This document shows positions 8,427-16,749 of a stretch of DNA of 64,000 nucleotides, piece by piece. Where the stretch lies: contig NZ_KB910516.1 of assembly GCF_000372825.1 (NCBI RefSeq), positions 2,078,011 through 2,142,010 of the forward strand, given 5' to 3'. Below the pieces are notes generated by a model. It was not told the origin of the DNA and ran no database searches. It saw nothing but the letters and a program-made list of their open reading frames with translations. The translations under genes and the position numbers were made by a program. The stretch comes from Methylobacterium sp. 77 (GTDB lineage Bacteria > Pseudomonadota > Alphaproteobacteria > Rhizobiales > Beijerinckiaceae). Each line of letters begins with the position of its first letter. The stretch's first letter is position 1.

Positions 8427-9284
8427 TCAGCTCGCCAACAGGTGGCGGCTGACCGCGTCCGGGTCGAGCTGCCCGGATAGACGGAAGGGCGGGCGCCCGT
8501 AAGTGGAGGCGATCCGGCGGAGGATTTCGGCCCGCTCCGCCTCGCGGGCGATCCAGCGCCGGCGCAGGCTCGGGCGCATGAAGACGACACGGCGCCCGGC
8601 GACTTCGAGATCGTCGAGTTCCATCAGGCCCCATTCGGGAAGCCCGTCCTCCTCGGCCGCGTCGGCGACGACCACCGGCACGAGGTCGTGACGCGACAGG
8701 CAAGCGAAGGTGTTCGCGATGGAGGCTTCCGGCCAGCGGAAGTCCGAGACCAGGAACACGATCTTGGGCCGGCCGACGAGGCGGCGGGCCGCCTGCTCCA
8801 TCCCGTCCGCGCGGTCCGCGGTGCAGGCGGCCTCTTTGAGGCGGGACGCCGCCTCGTCGGCGATGCTGCGGCGCCGGCTCGCCGGCAGGAAGACGTCCTC
8901 GCGCACGGACCCGTCGCAGCCGATCAGGCCGAAGGCGTCGCCGATGCGGGTGGCCGAGGCGGCGAGACATCTGCAGAGGGCGCAGACCAGCTCCATCCGG
9001 TCGGCCTCACCGGAAAACCGCATGGAGGCGGACAGGTCGACCAGCGCCCAGACTTCCAGGGCCGTGCGGCTCTCGAAGCGACGGACATAGGTGCCTTCGA
9101 ACGGATCGCGCAGGGTCGAGCGCACATCGATGCGGCGGGCATCCGGCATCCTAAGGAACGGAACCTGATCGCGGAAGGTGCCGAGGCCGCCGGCATCGCG
9201 GCCACGATGGGCGCCGGCCGCCGTGCCGGGAACGCGGCCGCGGGGGCGGTAGACGATGTCCGGGACCGGCTCGGAGCCCGTCAC
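8427..9284 (-). CDS. mxaS: MxaS, DUF58/VWA-type protein
   Basis: A 285-residue soluble protein of the DUF58/VWA kind. The segment W-A-L-V-D-L-S-A-S-M (D83-x-S85-x-S87) is the MIDAS motif and V-S-D-F-R (S-D-F) is the usual second loop. DUF58 proteins are standard partners of MoxR ATPases, and here the gene follows the MoxR-type mxaR directly: its GTG start at 9284 overlaps the mxaR stop (GTGA). No signal peptide is seen, so it should act in the cytoplasm as a MxaR partner during methanol dehydrogenase assembly. Confidence 0.85.
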   Translation of the reverse strand: MTGSEPVPDIVYRPRGRVPGTAAGAHRGRDAGGLGTFRDQVPFLRMPDARRIDVRSTLRDPFEGTYVRRFESRTALEVWALVDLSASMRFSGEADRMELVCALCRCLAASATRIGDAFGLIGCDGSVREDVFLPASRRRSIADEAASRLKEAACTADRADGMEQAARRLVGRPKIVFLVSDFRWPEASIANTFACLSRHDLVPVVVADAAEEDGLPEWGLMELDDLEVAGRRVVFMRPSLRRRWIAREAERAEILRRIASTYGRPPFRLSGQLDPDAVSRHLLAS

Positions 9285-10312
9285 GGTGCGGGAACCGTGT
9301 CGAACACGGCCCGGCACAGCTCCGGCACGATGGTGCTGCGACGCATCTCGTAGATCGGTTCGAGGAACACCCTGTGCGCCATCACCTCGGGGAAGATCGC
9401 GCGGATATCCTCGGGCACGAGCCAGTCGCGGCCCTCGAGCCAGGCGCGGACGCGGGCGGCGCGGACGAGGAAGGCGACGCCGCGCGGCGAGGCGCCGCCC
9501 TGGATCAGTGCCGACATGTCGATGCCGGACAGCCGGATGCCGGCCTCGGCCGGGCGTACCAGAGCTTCCCAGAGTCCGACCACATAGGCCTCGATGGCGG
9601 GGCTTGCCTGGATGCCGTGCTGGATCGCGGCGCCGATCCCGGCCATGGCGGCGTGATCGAGGACGCCGCCGTCGATGCCGGCGATGAGCGCGTCGGTGTC
9701 GTGGAAGCGCGGGTCGAACACCAGCGCGCGGCGCGCCTCGGCATCGCGCGGTGCGTCGAGCCCGATCTCCATCATGAAGCGGTCGCGGGCGGCGGCCGGC
9801 AATTCGAAGGTCTCCTCGCGTTCGACGCGGTTGCGGTCGGCGAAGACCTGGAGATTGGGGAAGCGATACTCGCGGTTGAACGCGTTCAGGCTGCGCTCGG
9901 CCATGAGGCGGAGCAGGAGCGAATGGACCTGCGGTCGCGCACGGTTGATCTCGTTGAAGAAGAAGATCGACAGGTCTTCGGATTGCCGCAGGACCGGACC
10001 CGGCTCGACGCGGGGGCGGCCGTCATCGGCGAGGTAGGTGTGGTAGATGAGGTCGGACGGCATCATGTCCACCGTGCCCTCGATCCGCTCATAGGCGCCG
10101 CCGAGGGCGCGCGCCACGGCGCGCAGCAGGGTGGTCTTGCCCACGCCGACATCCCCTTCCAGCAGCACGTGGCCGCGGGCGAACAGCGCGATGGTGAGGA
10201 GTCTGATCGCGCGGTCCTGGCCGACGACGGCGCCGCGAACCGTGCGTTCGAACCGGCCGGCCGCCTCGCGCCAGTCGGTGAGCATCGCGTCGCCGGAGCG
10301 GATGTCGTTCAT
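9281..10312 (-). CDS. mxaR: MoxR-family AAA+ ATPase MxaR
   Basis: A 343-residue AAA+ ATPase. The Walker A motif is G53-D-V-G-V-G-K-T-T, the Walker B region is I-F-F-F-N-E-I-N-R-A, and a sensor region A-D-R-N-R-V-E follows. This is the founder type of the MoxR family, chaperone-like ATPases that work with VWA proteins on metal-enzyme maturation; here the partners are MxaS, MxaC and MxaL. The ATG at 10312 is supported by the family N-terminus (W-R-E-A-A-G-R-F-E). It is the first gene of the overlapping accessory block, 110 nt after mxaI. Confidence 0.9.
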   Translation of the reverse strand: MNDIRSGDAMLTDWREAAGRFERTVRGAVVGQDRAIRLLTIALFARGHVLLEGDVGVGKTTLLRAVARALGGAYERIEGTVDMMPSDLIYHTYLADDGRPRVEPGPVLRQSEDLSIFFFNEINRARPQVHSLLLRLMAERSLNAFNREYRFPNLQVFADRNRVEREETFELPAAARDRFMMEIGLDAPRDAEARRALVFDPRFHDTDALIAGIDGGVLDHAAMAGIGAAIQHGIQASPAIEAYVVGLWEALVRPAEAGIRLSGIDMSALIQGGASPRGVAFLVRAARVRAWLEGRDWLVPEDIRAIFPEVMAHRVFLEPIYEMRRSTIVPELCRAVFDTVPAP

Positions 10313-10393
10313 GGGGTTTGCCTTTGAGGACAGTGGCCGCGATCTCCCGACGGAGCGGTCCAGGCGCCAGGGGGGATCGCGGTCACCGTGATG

Positions 10394-10415
10394 GCCGCCC
10401 CGATGTGAGGGCGGC
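10394..10415 (-). promoter_or_regulatory. Intercistronic hairpin after mxaI
   Basis: GCCGCCC at 10394-10400 pairs with GGGCGGC at 10409-10415 (7 bp, 8-nt loop), starting 7 nt after the mxaI stop. A second possible pairing (GCGATC at 10339-10344 with GATCGC at 10375-10380) lies just downstream. No T-run follows, so 3'-end protection of the mxaFJGI part of the message or an attenuator is more likely than full termination. Confidence 0.45.
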
Positions 10416-10422
10416 GGCGACG

Positions 10423-10713
10423 TTAGTTGGAGGAAAGCTTGGTGACGTCGTATTCGAACTTGCCGGTCTTCTTGGCGGCTTCGATGCGCTTGGCGTTGCG
10501 CTCCTCCATCTGCTTGATCGAATCCGCCTGCTTGCTGAGTTCCTTCGGGTCGTGCTTCGGATCGTATTTCGAGCCGGCGATCTTCTCGGGGAAGCCGGGC
10601 TTGGGCTCCCAGCAATTGCCGGCGGCCTTGCACTTGGTGCCGTCATAGGCGAGCGCGGGAACGGCGAGCAGCGCGCCCGCACCGATTGCCAGGGCCGTGA
10701 TGAATGTCCGCAT
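10423..10713 (-). CDS. mxaI: Methanol dehydrogenase small (beta) subunit
   Basis: A 96-residue precursor with a signal peptide ending A-L-A and a mature protein starting Y-D-G-T-K-C-K-A-A-G-N-C-W, the hallmark of MxaI. The two Cys should form the family's disulfide, and the Lys/Glu-rich C-terminal part forms the long helix that lies along MxaF. MxaF and MxaI assemble as an alpha2-beta2 periplasmic enzyme. An upstream GAGGAGACGACC sequence (10714-10725 on the forward strand as its complement) gives a good ribosome binding site. The presence of mxaI supports the calcium-type enzyme, since lanthanide-type XoxF has no such subunit. Confidence 0.96.
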   Translation of the reverse strand: MRTFITALAIGAGALLAVPALAYDGTKCKAAGNCWEPKPGFPEKIAGSKYDPKHDPKELSKQADSIKQMEERNAKRIEAAKKTGKFEYDVTKLSSN

Positions 10714-10740
10714 GGTCGTCTCCTCTGGTTTTGATTGTTA

Positions 10741-10791
10741 CGGCGTTCGCCGCTTCTCGCTCACCGCGCGATGTCCCCTCGCGCGAGGTGA
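10741..10791 (-). promoter_or_regulatory. Intercistronic hairpins between mxaG and mxaI
   Basis: TCACC-GCGCG at 10761-10770 pairs with 10780-10791 (5 + 5 bp around a 2-nt bulge), and a smaller CGGCG-TT-CGCCG hairpin lies at 10741-10752. They fill most of the 91-nt gap before mxaI and resemble the structured gaps on both sides of mxaG and after mxaF. Confidence 0.4.
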
Positions 10792-10804
10792 CTTCCTCGA
10801 ACGC

Positions 10805-11395
10805 TCATTCCAGCGGCTTGCACTGGCCCTTCACGTCCGTGGGGAAGGTCTCGCCCTGCTTGTAGGGCGTGTATTTCTTCTTTTGCTCATCGTTGAGCCA
10901 GACAGCATCCTTGACCGGACCAGTATAGAGATGGCGGATCCAGGTGATGACCTGGAGCATCTCGTCCGGGTTCAGGTTTTCGTTGTGAGGACCCATCATG
11001 CCGTTGGCGCCGCCGAAGATCGTGGCGAACAGGCCCGTATCCTCGGTGTTGGACGGATAGGTCCAGTAATTGTCGTTGAGGCCCGGTCCGAGCTTGCCTT
11101 CGGCGAGATGACCGTGACAGCCGGAGCAGGACGTCGCGAACAGGGATTCGCCGTTGCGCAGGCATGACTTGTCGTCGATGTAACTGTTCTTGCCGGTCTG
11201 GAAGAACTCCTTGACCGCTTGAGTGTCGCGGCCGCCCTCCTTGCCCTCGGACGTATCGAGCTGCTCGCCGGTGACGGTGTTGCGGAAGGTCATGCCGGTG
11301 GAGGGGCCCGCATTCGGCTGGGCCAGGGCCGCCGCGCCTGCGGAGGCGAGGCCGAGCCCGAGAAGGGCGGCGATGACACGGTTCGTGTGACGCAT
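10805..11395 (-). CDS. mxaG: Cytochrome cL, methanol dehydrogenase electron acceptor
   Basis: A 196-residue precursor with a signal peptide ending A-L-A-Q and a single c-type haem site C-S-G-C-H. Downstream the G-P-G-L-N-D-N-Y-W-T-Y-P segment and the N-G-M-M-G-P-H-N-E-N-L loop fit cytochrome cL, the specific electron acceptor of methanol dehydrogenase. The Met of the latter loop is a candidate for the sixth haem ligand. The ATG at 11395 is chosen because it gives a compact signal peptide; upstream in-frame codons encode no such feature. The gene stands third in the operon, 86 nt after mxaJ. Confidence 0.95.
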   Translation of the reverse strand: MRHTNRVIAALLGLGLASAGAAALAQPNAGPSTGMTFRNTVTGEQLDTSEGKEGGRDTQAVKEFFQTGKNSYIDDKSCLRNGESLFATSCSGCHGHLAEGKLGPGLNDNYWTYPSNTEDTGLFATIFGGANGMMGPHNENLNPDEMLQVITWIRHLYTGPVKDAVWLNDEQKKKYTPYKQGETFPTDVKGQCKPLE

Positions 11396-11440
11396 GAATC
11401 TGCTCTGTTTATCCCCGGACTTGCGGCCGAGGTGGGCGTA

Positions 11441-11458
11441 CCGGTGCGATCGCACCGG
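11441..11458. promoter_or_regulatory. Perfect palindrome between mxaJ and mxaG
   Basis: CCGGTGCGATCGCACCGG is an 18-bp perfect palindrome that can fold as a 7-bp stem with a GATC loop in the mRNA. It lies 23 nt after the mxaJ stop and 45 nt before mxaG. Its perfect dyad symmetry would also suit a dimeric DNA-binding protein. Confidence 0.45.
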
Positions 11459-11481
11459 CGACGCGGGACAGGGTTGGACAA

Positions 11482-12369
11482 TCAGTTGGAGGCGGCGGTG
11501 GTGGGCACGCCGTCCTGGCGCAGGATCGCCTCGATCCGTGGCCTGGCCTTGGTGATCGCCGCGTCGAGAGCGGTCTTCAGCGCCTGGTCGTCACGCCGGA
11601 CGCCCATGGACTGGTCGAAGCTCTGGGGCATCTTCTGGCCGTCGCTGCGCATCGTGTCGTCGGGCACGGGCGTCATGCGCAGGGGCTGGCTCGAATCCTT
11701 GACGTAGCGGGCGACGTCCGGGGCGAAGGCCACGGCGACGTCGGCCTTGTTCGCGACGACTTCGCTGACCATCCGGGCCGGATCGATCTGAGTGTAGGTG
11801 TTGCGGGCCGCGCGGAAGTTCACCAGCGAGTAGAGGTAGGCCATGTCCTCTTCGTAGCGGCCGATATCCTTCAGCATCGCCTCGCCGGGCGTGCCGAAGC
11901 CGACGACCATGTGGTCGATCGTCTTGAGGCGCGGGTCGGTCCAGGACTTGATGTCGAGGTCCCTGTCCGCGCGGGTGATGAAGACGTAGCCGCTGCGGTA
12001 ATAGGGCTTCGTCGCGAGGACGCGCGGGTCGTCGCTGTCGAGGCCGACCACGACGTCGCACAGCTTCTTGTCGAGGCTGTCCCGCACGAGATAGATCGCC
12101 GCCTTGTCGGACCAGACGAACTGCGCCTTGCGGCCCATGGCCTCCGCGACGGCGGAGACGATGCGGTTTTCGAGCCCTGTCCCGTCCTTCATCGAGAGCG
12201 GAGGCTGGTTGGCGGCGCAGACCCGGAGGACGCTGTCGCCCGACGCCTGGGAATCGGCGGCCTGTGTGCCGGTCTGAGCGACGGATACGCCGCCGAGGGC
12301 CAGTAGAACCGCCGCGGACAGGGCCGCTGCGGAGAGCGCCGACGTGCGGCGTCCGTTGACGAACGACAT
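11482..12369 (-). CDS. mxaJ: Periplasmic binding protein-like MxaJ
   Basis: A 295-residue precursor with a signal peptide (hydrophobic A-L-S-A-A-V-L-L-A-L-G-G, cleavage near A-Q-T) and a family 3 solute-binding fold: L-R-V-C-A-A-N-Q-P-P-L-S at the start of the mature domain and a V-V-G-F-G-T-P-G-E hinge region. MxaJ occurs beside mxaF in all mxa clusters and has been seen associated with methanol dehydrogenase, probably acting in assembly rather than solute transport. The start at 12369 is the ATG just before the signal peptide; it lies 239 nt after mxaF. Confidence 0.92.
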   Translation of the reverse strand: MSFVNGRRTSALSAAALSAAVLLALGGVSVAQTGTQAADSQASGDSVLRVCAANQPPLSMKDGTGLENRIVSAVAEAMGRKAQFVWSDKAAIYLVRDSLDKKLCDVVVGLDSDDPRVLATKPYYRSGYVFITRADRDLDIKSWTDPRLKTIDHMVVGFGTPGEAMLKDIGRYEEDMAYLYSLVNFRAARNTYTQIDPARMVSEVVANKADVAVAFAPDVARYVKDSSQPLRMTPVPDDTMRSDGQKMPQSFDQSMGVRRDDQALKTALDAAITKARPRIEAILRQDGVPTTAASN

Positions 12370-12529
12370 GGAGCATTTCCGTTTTTCTTGAGATGAGGCG
12401 TCGAGATCGCGGCGCGAAGTCTTGTGCGGTCTCGGGCCGCGAGCGTTCCGGCCGGGAAGGCTCGGGCGTGCGGTCACCCCGGCGGCGCGGGCATGGCGTG
12501 CCCAGGGGCCGAGGTTTTCGTCTCGCATT

Positions 12530-12559
12530 GTCCCCGCCGGCACGACGACCGGCGGGGAC
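12530..12559 (-). promoter_or_regulatory. Strong stem-loop between mxaF and mxaJ
   Basis: GTCCCCGCCGG at 12530-12540 and CCGGCGGGGAC at 12549-12559 form a perfect 11-bp GC-rich stem with an 8-nt loop, 50 nt after the mxaF stop in a 239-nt gap. No T-run follows, so the structure may protect the 3' end of an abundant mxaF message or terminate only in part. Confidence 0.55.
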
Positions 12560-12608
12560 CTTGGCTGTGAGCGCGGACGAAAGTCCCGCTCGCAGCGTTG
12601 CTTGAGAT

Positions 12609-14489
12609 TTACTTGGCGGCCGTCTGGTACTCGCCGATGCTCGGATCGTCGTAAGGACCCTTGCCGTTCAGCGAGAACACCATCACGCCGCCGCCCATCT
12701 GGGTGTAGTTGGCGAGTTTCTTGAAGGCACCGACCGCGCCGAGACCGGCCGTCGGATCCTGGAGGTCGAACACGAGGCCGACACCCGGCCAGCCGCCGAC
12801 GCCGTAATAGATGGCGACGTATTGGTCACCCTTGTGGGTGTAGGTGATCGGGTAGCCGATGGCGCCGGACGGCATCTTGAACTTCCAGAGAAGGTCTCCG
12901 TTGTCCGAGTTGCGCGCCTTGATGTAGCCGTCCAGCGTTCCGTAGAACACGAGACCGCCGGCGGTGGCCGTCGTTCCGCCCCAGACGGCGAAGCGCTCCA
13001 TCTTCTCCCATTTGAACTCGCCGGTGATGGCGTTGTAGCCCTTGATCTGACCCAGACCTTCGTAGTTCTGGCGATCGCCCTTCGGGCCGGGATACATGTT
13101 GAGTGTGGCGCCGACGAAGAACTGACCGGCACGGTAGGGAAGCATGAAGGGCTCCCAATCCATGCAGATGTGGTTGATGCCCATGAAGAAGAGCTTGCGC
13201 TCGGGATCGTAGGAATCGTGGCCCTGGTTGTGGTAGCCCATCGCCGAGGGGCAGACGTCCTTGGCGAGATGGTCCATCCGGGTGCCGTATTCGGGATCGC
13301 GCACCGGCTGACCGGTCTTCAGGTCGACCGACTTGAACACGTTGACCGTGTCGTCGATCTTGTTGGCCGAGACCAGCGAACCGTCGGTCCGGTCGAGGGT
13401 GTAGACAATGCCGTTCCGGTCCGGATGGGTCAGGAGCTTGCGGTCCTTGCCGTCCTTATCCTTCTGGTTCGACAGCATCATCACGTTGACGCCGGCGTAA
13501 TCCCACTCGTCGTGCGGGGTCTTCTGGTAGCCGAACTTGGCTTCACCGGTATCGGCGTCGCGGCCGAAGATAGTCATCGTCCACTTGTTGTCACCGGGAC
13601 GCATGGTCTCGTTCCACGGCGCCGGGTTGCCGGTGCCGAAATAGATCAGGTTGGTGCCGGGATCGTAGGCGTACCAGCCCCAGTTGGTGCCGCCGCCGAT
13701 TTTCCAGGCATCGCCCTCCCAGGTGGAGGTGCCGAGGCCCTTCTGACCGTAATGGGCGTTCTTGACGTTGAAGTCGGAGGCCAGCAGCAGGTCCTTGTCC
13801 GGGCCGGTCGCATAGGCGCGCCAGACCTGGGAACCGGTCTTCACGTCATAGGCGGTGAGGTAGCCGCGCACGCCGAGCTCGGCGCCCGAAGACCCGATGA
13901 TGACCTTGTCCTTGACCACGTAGGGAGCGATCGTGAGCGTCGAACCGACCTTGATGTCGGAATTCTCGACCTTCCACACTGTCTCGCCGGTCTCGGCATT
14001 GAGCGCCATGACGTTGCCGTCGAGCAGCGTCTTGAGGATCAGGGCCGGGGTCTTGCCGTCGCCGGGCCAGTAGGCGAGGCCGCGGTTCACGAGATCGCAG
14101 CAGGCTACGGCGCGGGCGGCCGGGTTCTGCTTGGGCTTGTCTTGCCACAGGATCTTGCCCGGATCGTCGAGGCCGAGCGCGAACGTGTTGTTCGGGAAGG
14201 AGGTGTGGATGTACATCTTGTTGTCGACGACGACGGGCGCGCCTTCGTGGCCGTTGAGCAGGCCGGTCGAGAACGTCCAGGAGACCTTCAGGTCCTTCAC
14301 GTTCGTGGTGTTGATCTGCTTGAGCTTGCTGTAATTGTCCGAATCGTAGTTCTTGCCCGGCATCACCCAGTTTTCATCGCTGTTCGACAGATCGATGAGC
14401 TTGTCGTTAGCTGAGGCGATCCCTGACAATCCGATCGGCGCCAGGGCCAAAACGGCCAGCACCGAGACTGAATTCAGTAACCTGTTCAT
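12609..14489 (-). CDS. mxaF: Methanol dehydrogenase large subunit, calcium/PQQ type
   Basis: A 626-residue PQQ dehydrogenase, the length of MxaF. Residues 1-27 are a signal peptide (cleavage A-S-A / N-D-K). The vicinal disulfide A-V-A-C-C-D-L-V-N, the tryptophan-docking propeller repeats and the active-site segment D-E-W-D-Y-A-G-V-N are present. In the last, the first Asp after Trp is the catalytic base (Asp303 of the M. extorquens mature enzyme), and the Ala two residues later is Asp in lanthanide-type XoxF, so this is the calcium form. It oxidises methanol to formaldehyde in the periplasm and passes electrons to MxaG. An AGGAGA site 6 nt upstream fixes the ATG at 14489, although the frame stays open upstream to 14603. 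Confidence 0.98.
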   Translation of the reverse strand: MNRLLNSVSVLAVLALAPIGLSGIASANDKLIDLSNSDENWVMPGKNYDSDNYSKLKQINTTNVKDLKVSWTFSTGLLNGHEGAPVVVDNKMYIHTSFPNNTFALGLDDPGKILWQDKPKQNPAARAVACCDLVNRGLAYWPGDGKTPALILKTLLDGNVMALNAETGETVWKVENSDIKVGSTLTIAPYVVKDKVIIGSSGAELGVRGYLTAYDVKTGSQVWRAYATGPDKDLLLASDFNVKNAHYGQKGLGTSTWEGDAWKIGGGTNWGWYAYDPGTNLIYFGTGNPAPWNETMRPGDNKWTMTIFGRDADTGEAKFGYQKTPHDEWDYAGVNVMMLSNQKDKDGKDRKLLTHPDRNGIVYTLDRTDGSLVSANKIDDTVNVFKSVDLKTGQPVRDPEYGTRMDHLAKDVCPSAMGYHNQGHDSYDPERKLFFMGINHICMDWEPFMLPYRAGQFFVGATLNMYPGPKGDRQNYEGLGQIKGYNAITGEFKWEKMERFAVWGGTTATAGGLVFYGTLDGYIKARNSDNGDLLWKFKMPSGAIGYPITYTHKGDQYVAIYYGVGGWPGVGLVFDLQDPTAGLGAVGAFKKLANYTQMGGGVMVFSLNGKGPYDDPSIGEYQTAAK

Positions 14490-14662
14490 TCTGCGTCTCC
14501 TGCCCTTCTGCTGCGTGCTCGTCCCGTGAGGGCCGGCCGCAGCCATTGCTTTCGCCGCTTCAGCAAGAAATCGGTCGATCTGATGATGTAAAATCGTATT
14601 CATAAGACTAACCTGACTTTGGTCGTTCTTATAAAAGATTTATTACTGATCCATCGGCTAGC

Positions 14663-14692
14663 TATATAATCATTTGATTTGCCTGATGTCTT
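14663..14692 (-). promoter_or_regulatory. Candidate mxaF promoter
   Basis: On the minus strand AAGACA (14687-14692) is followed after 18 nt by TATATA (14663-14668). I recall AAGACA and TAGAAA with 16-18 nt spacing as the elements reported for M. extorquens methanol-oxidation promoters; the first matches exactly. Transcription would begin near 14656 and give a leader of about 165 nt, a long leader like that of M. extorquens mxaF. The region 14640-14720 is clearly more AT-rich than its surroundings. Confidence 0.55.
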
Positions 14693-14760
14693 TAGCCACT
14701 TCAACCTTTTTTTACAGGATGATTTGGCAACTGGTTCGGTGCATTTATGCAGTCCGTTCA

Positions 14761-14971
14761 CCATTGTTGTCGTCGAACTCGACTTGTCTCTCGACCCGGA
14801 GAAACGAATTTTGCGTCGATTGTGAAAGACGTCGCGCGGATCGTGCGCGAGTCGTTCGGCGCAGGCTCCGGTGAGGGAAAAATTTGCAGGGGCAAGGGCC
14901 GAGGATCAGACCCGCGCGTTTCGAATACAATCGCGGTTCAGGAAAACCGTCCTCTTGTCGCGAGCCTAAGC
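14761..14971. other. Upstream region between mxaF and the divergent small secreted protein
   Basis: The intergenic space between mxaF and the gene at 15034 is 544 bp. Apart from the two candidate promoters at its sides, this middle part holds no convincing gene. Binding sites for the mxa regulators would be expected here, but I cannot identify them by eye. Confidence 0.4.
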
Positions 14972-14999
14972 TTTACTCGCGGCCGCTCGGCGCTAAAAT
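14972..14999 (+). promoter_or_regulatory. Candidate promoter of the 98-residue secreted protein
   Basis: TTTACT (14972-14977) and TAAAAT (14994-14999) are spaced by 16 nt and lie 35 nt before the ATG at 15034. The fit to a housekeeping promoter is moderate. Confidence 0.3.
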
Positions 15000-15033
15000 G
15001 GAGTAAGGTTGGAAACAAAAACGAGAACAATCG

Positions 15034-15330
15034 ATGCTGAGAAGAACAAGTGCACTCTTGTTTTGCCTAATTGTCCTGCCGTCGATTGCCGAGGCAGCAC
15101 GATTGACGATGGACGACAAGGTGTCGCGTTGGCCGCGCGCCTCCACTGACGAGAAGGTCGATTTCGCGACCCGCATGGGCAAGGCGTTTTCGAGTCTGAA
15201 CGCGGAGCTCGACCAGAACTACTTCATCCGCTGCCTGGAAGAGACGGCGAACATCGGCAATCCCGGCGACATCAAGCTGGAATCGGCCGTGAAGATATGT
15301 GTGTCCGTCAAGAAGGATCCGCCGGAATAG
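15034..15330 (+). CDS. Small secreted protein of unknown function
   Basis: A 98-residue protein with a clear signal peptide (hydrophobic S-A-L-L-F-C-L-I-V-L-P, cleavage after A-E-A) and a mature part of about 76 residues. The mature part has two Cys (in R-C-L-E-E-T and K-I-C-V-S) that could form a disulfide and a T-D-E-K-V-D-F-A-T-R-M-G-K-A-F helix. I do not recognise the family. It is transcribed away from mxaF, so a shared regulatory region is possible, but nothing links it to methanol oxidation. Confidence 0.65.
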   Translation: MLRRTSALLFCLIVLPSIAEAARLTMDDKVSRWPRASTDEKVDFATRMGKAFSSLNAELDQNYFIRCLEETANIGNPGDIKLESAVKICVSVKKDPPE

Positions 15331-15582
15331 GTGGCAGGCGGATACGGTCCTCAACCGTTTCGGCCAGCCCGGATAACCGCTCGGTAGGGTGTCCCGGCGG
15401 TCGAGGATCCGCTTGTCCGGGGCACGGGATCGTCTCGAACCGCCCTCCCCCCGGACCGGGCGGCGATGGCGCAGCATCAGCATTGGTTGACGTCGCAGAT
15501 GATTCATGTCGCAGCCGAACGCCGGTTTTGCCCGAAGCGGAGAAGCCGGATCCGGCCGAGATGGATATCGGCCCGGATAGGG

Positions 15583-16407
15583 ATGTGCCTGATCGGGTTG
15601 GCGGGTCCGGGATTCGGGCCGTCGAGGGAGGAATGGATCGGCGCCGCGGCGGCGGAAGAACTCCGCATGGCGGCCCTGTATCCGCATGACGGTCGCCGCG
15701 ACCTGACCGGAGCGGATATCACCCGATATCCCGGTGCGGGGGTCCTGTTCTGTCACCGCCGGCCCGATGGCATTCCGCAGAAGGCGGCTGCCGCCTGGCT
15801 CGTCGGCTCGCCGCGCCTCGTGGTGCTCAACGCCCATAACTTCCGCAACCGGCGGATGGAGGTGACGCGGGAGGTAGAGGATTGCTTCTTCCAGATCGGC
15901 GGCCGCAACTACACGTTCGTCCCGTCGAGCCTTCGCCTCGGCGCGGCCTCAGACGCCAAGGCTCTGCACATCACCGACGATTGGGCGCTGATCGACCTCG
16001 TCGAGCCTGTCGTGGGGGTTCCGCCGCAGCCGGTTCCCGAAGCGCCCGCTCTCAAGACGGGCACCGCCGAAATTCCGATCGTGATGGTCTCGCCCGGCGG
16101 ACACGAGAATTATCGCGGGCCGAGCAGCACGGAGACGTGCACGATCCAGCAGGTCGACACGCCGACGGAGGACGACATCCGCCGCGTCCGGCACAATTGC
16201 AACGACGGCTTCGGCGGTTCCGGCTCAGGCCTGTTCGACCTGTCGGCGCGTCTCGTCGCCATGCAGAGCGCGTCGCTCTCGATGAACTCGCGACGGCCCT
16301 TCGACCTCGATTTCCACTACGGCTCCGCCCTCCTGTTCGAGGGCGCCCTGCTGGAGGCGATCAGACGAGCGGTCGAGGCGGACGATGCCGGGTCCAAGAC
16401 CCGATGA
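15583..16407 (+). CDS. Trypsin-like serine protease homologue, probably secreted
   Basis: A 274-residue protein in which the chymotrypsin-fold triad can be placed: His85 in V-V-L-N-A-H-N-F (for the usual T-A-A-H-C), Asp133 in D-D-W-A-L-I-D-L (for D-I-A-L-L) and Ser213 in G-G-S-G-S-G-L-F-D (for G-D-S-G-G-P). Order and spacing fit the fold. Cys57/Cys101 and Cys186/Cys206 could be disulfides. The G-G-S-G-S site lacks the Asp of G-D-S-G-G, so activity is not certain. The ATG at 15583 is preferred for its GGATAGGG site and following hydrophobic residues; an ATG at 15466 would add 39 basic residues. No neighbouring gene suggests a target. Confidence 0.65.
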   Translation: MCLIGLAGPGFGPSREEWIGAAAAEELRMAALYPHDGRRDLTGADITRYPGAGVLFCHRRPDGIPQKAAAAWLVGSPRLVVLNAHNFRNRRMEVTREVEDCFFQIGGRNYTFVPSSLRLGAASDAKALHITDDWALIDLVEPVVGVPPQPVPEAPALKTGTAEIPIVMVSPGGHENYRGPSSTETCTIQQVDTPTEDDIRRVRHNCNDGFGGSGSGLFDLSARLVAMQSASLSMNSRRPFDLDFHYGSALLFEGALLEAIRRAVEADDAGSKTR

Positions 16408-16422
16408 ATCGGTCGGCGCACA

Positions 16423-16680
16423 TCAATGCAGCGTCGGTCCGGATTCCGGTGCGACGGCGATGACTTCGGAGAACGGAAATTCGAGAACGGTCTCGCCGGA
16501 TTCGTCGGTGACGACGAGGACCGCTCCCATCAGCCGCGCCTGAGCCTCCGTCTCGCTCATCGTCGCCTGAATCGTATCGCGTGCGACCTCCCAGGCATGG
16601 TCGGCATCCCTCAATTCAGTCCCGGTGGCATCGGTGATGACCTCCCGGCCGATATGGGTGTGAAAGAAGAAGCGGGGCAT
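16423..16680 (-). CDS. DUF6894 family protein
   Basis: An 85-residue protein beginning M-P-R-F-F-F-H-T and containing D-A-T-G-T-E-L-R-D-A-D-H-A, the pattern of the DUF6894 family that is abundant in Methylobacterium and other Rhizobiales. Function is unknown. It lies convergent to the protease gene (15-nt gap) and 69 nt downstream of the permease, in the same direction as that gene. Confidence 0.8.
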   Translation of the reverse strand: MPRFFFHTHIGREVITDATGTELRDADHAWEVARDTIQATMSETEAQARLMGAVLVVTDESGETVLEFPFSEVIAVAPESGPTLH

Positions 16681-16749
16681 CGTCGCGCTCGACCGGGTTT
16701 CAGGGACAACCGATCGTCAACTGGAAATTCCAGGCGGGAAGCGCAAGCC

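Noticed and set aside
12822..14414. Long plus-strand frame of about 530 codons opposite mxaF
   Set aside because: It is an antisense shadow of a GC-rich gene with strong codon bias; the translation has no domain and no ribosome binding site.
12609..14489. Lanthanide-dependent XoxF instead of MxaF
   Set aside because: The position two residues after the catalytic Asp is Ala (W-D-Y-A), not Asp, the length is 626 residues, and mxaI and mxaG are in the same operon.
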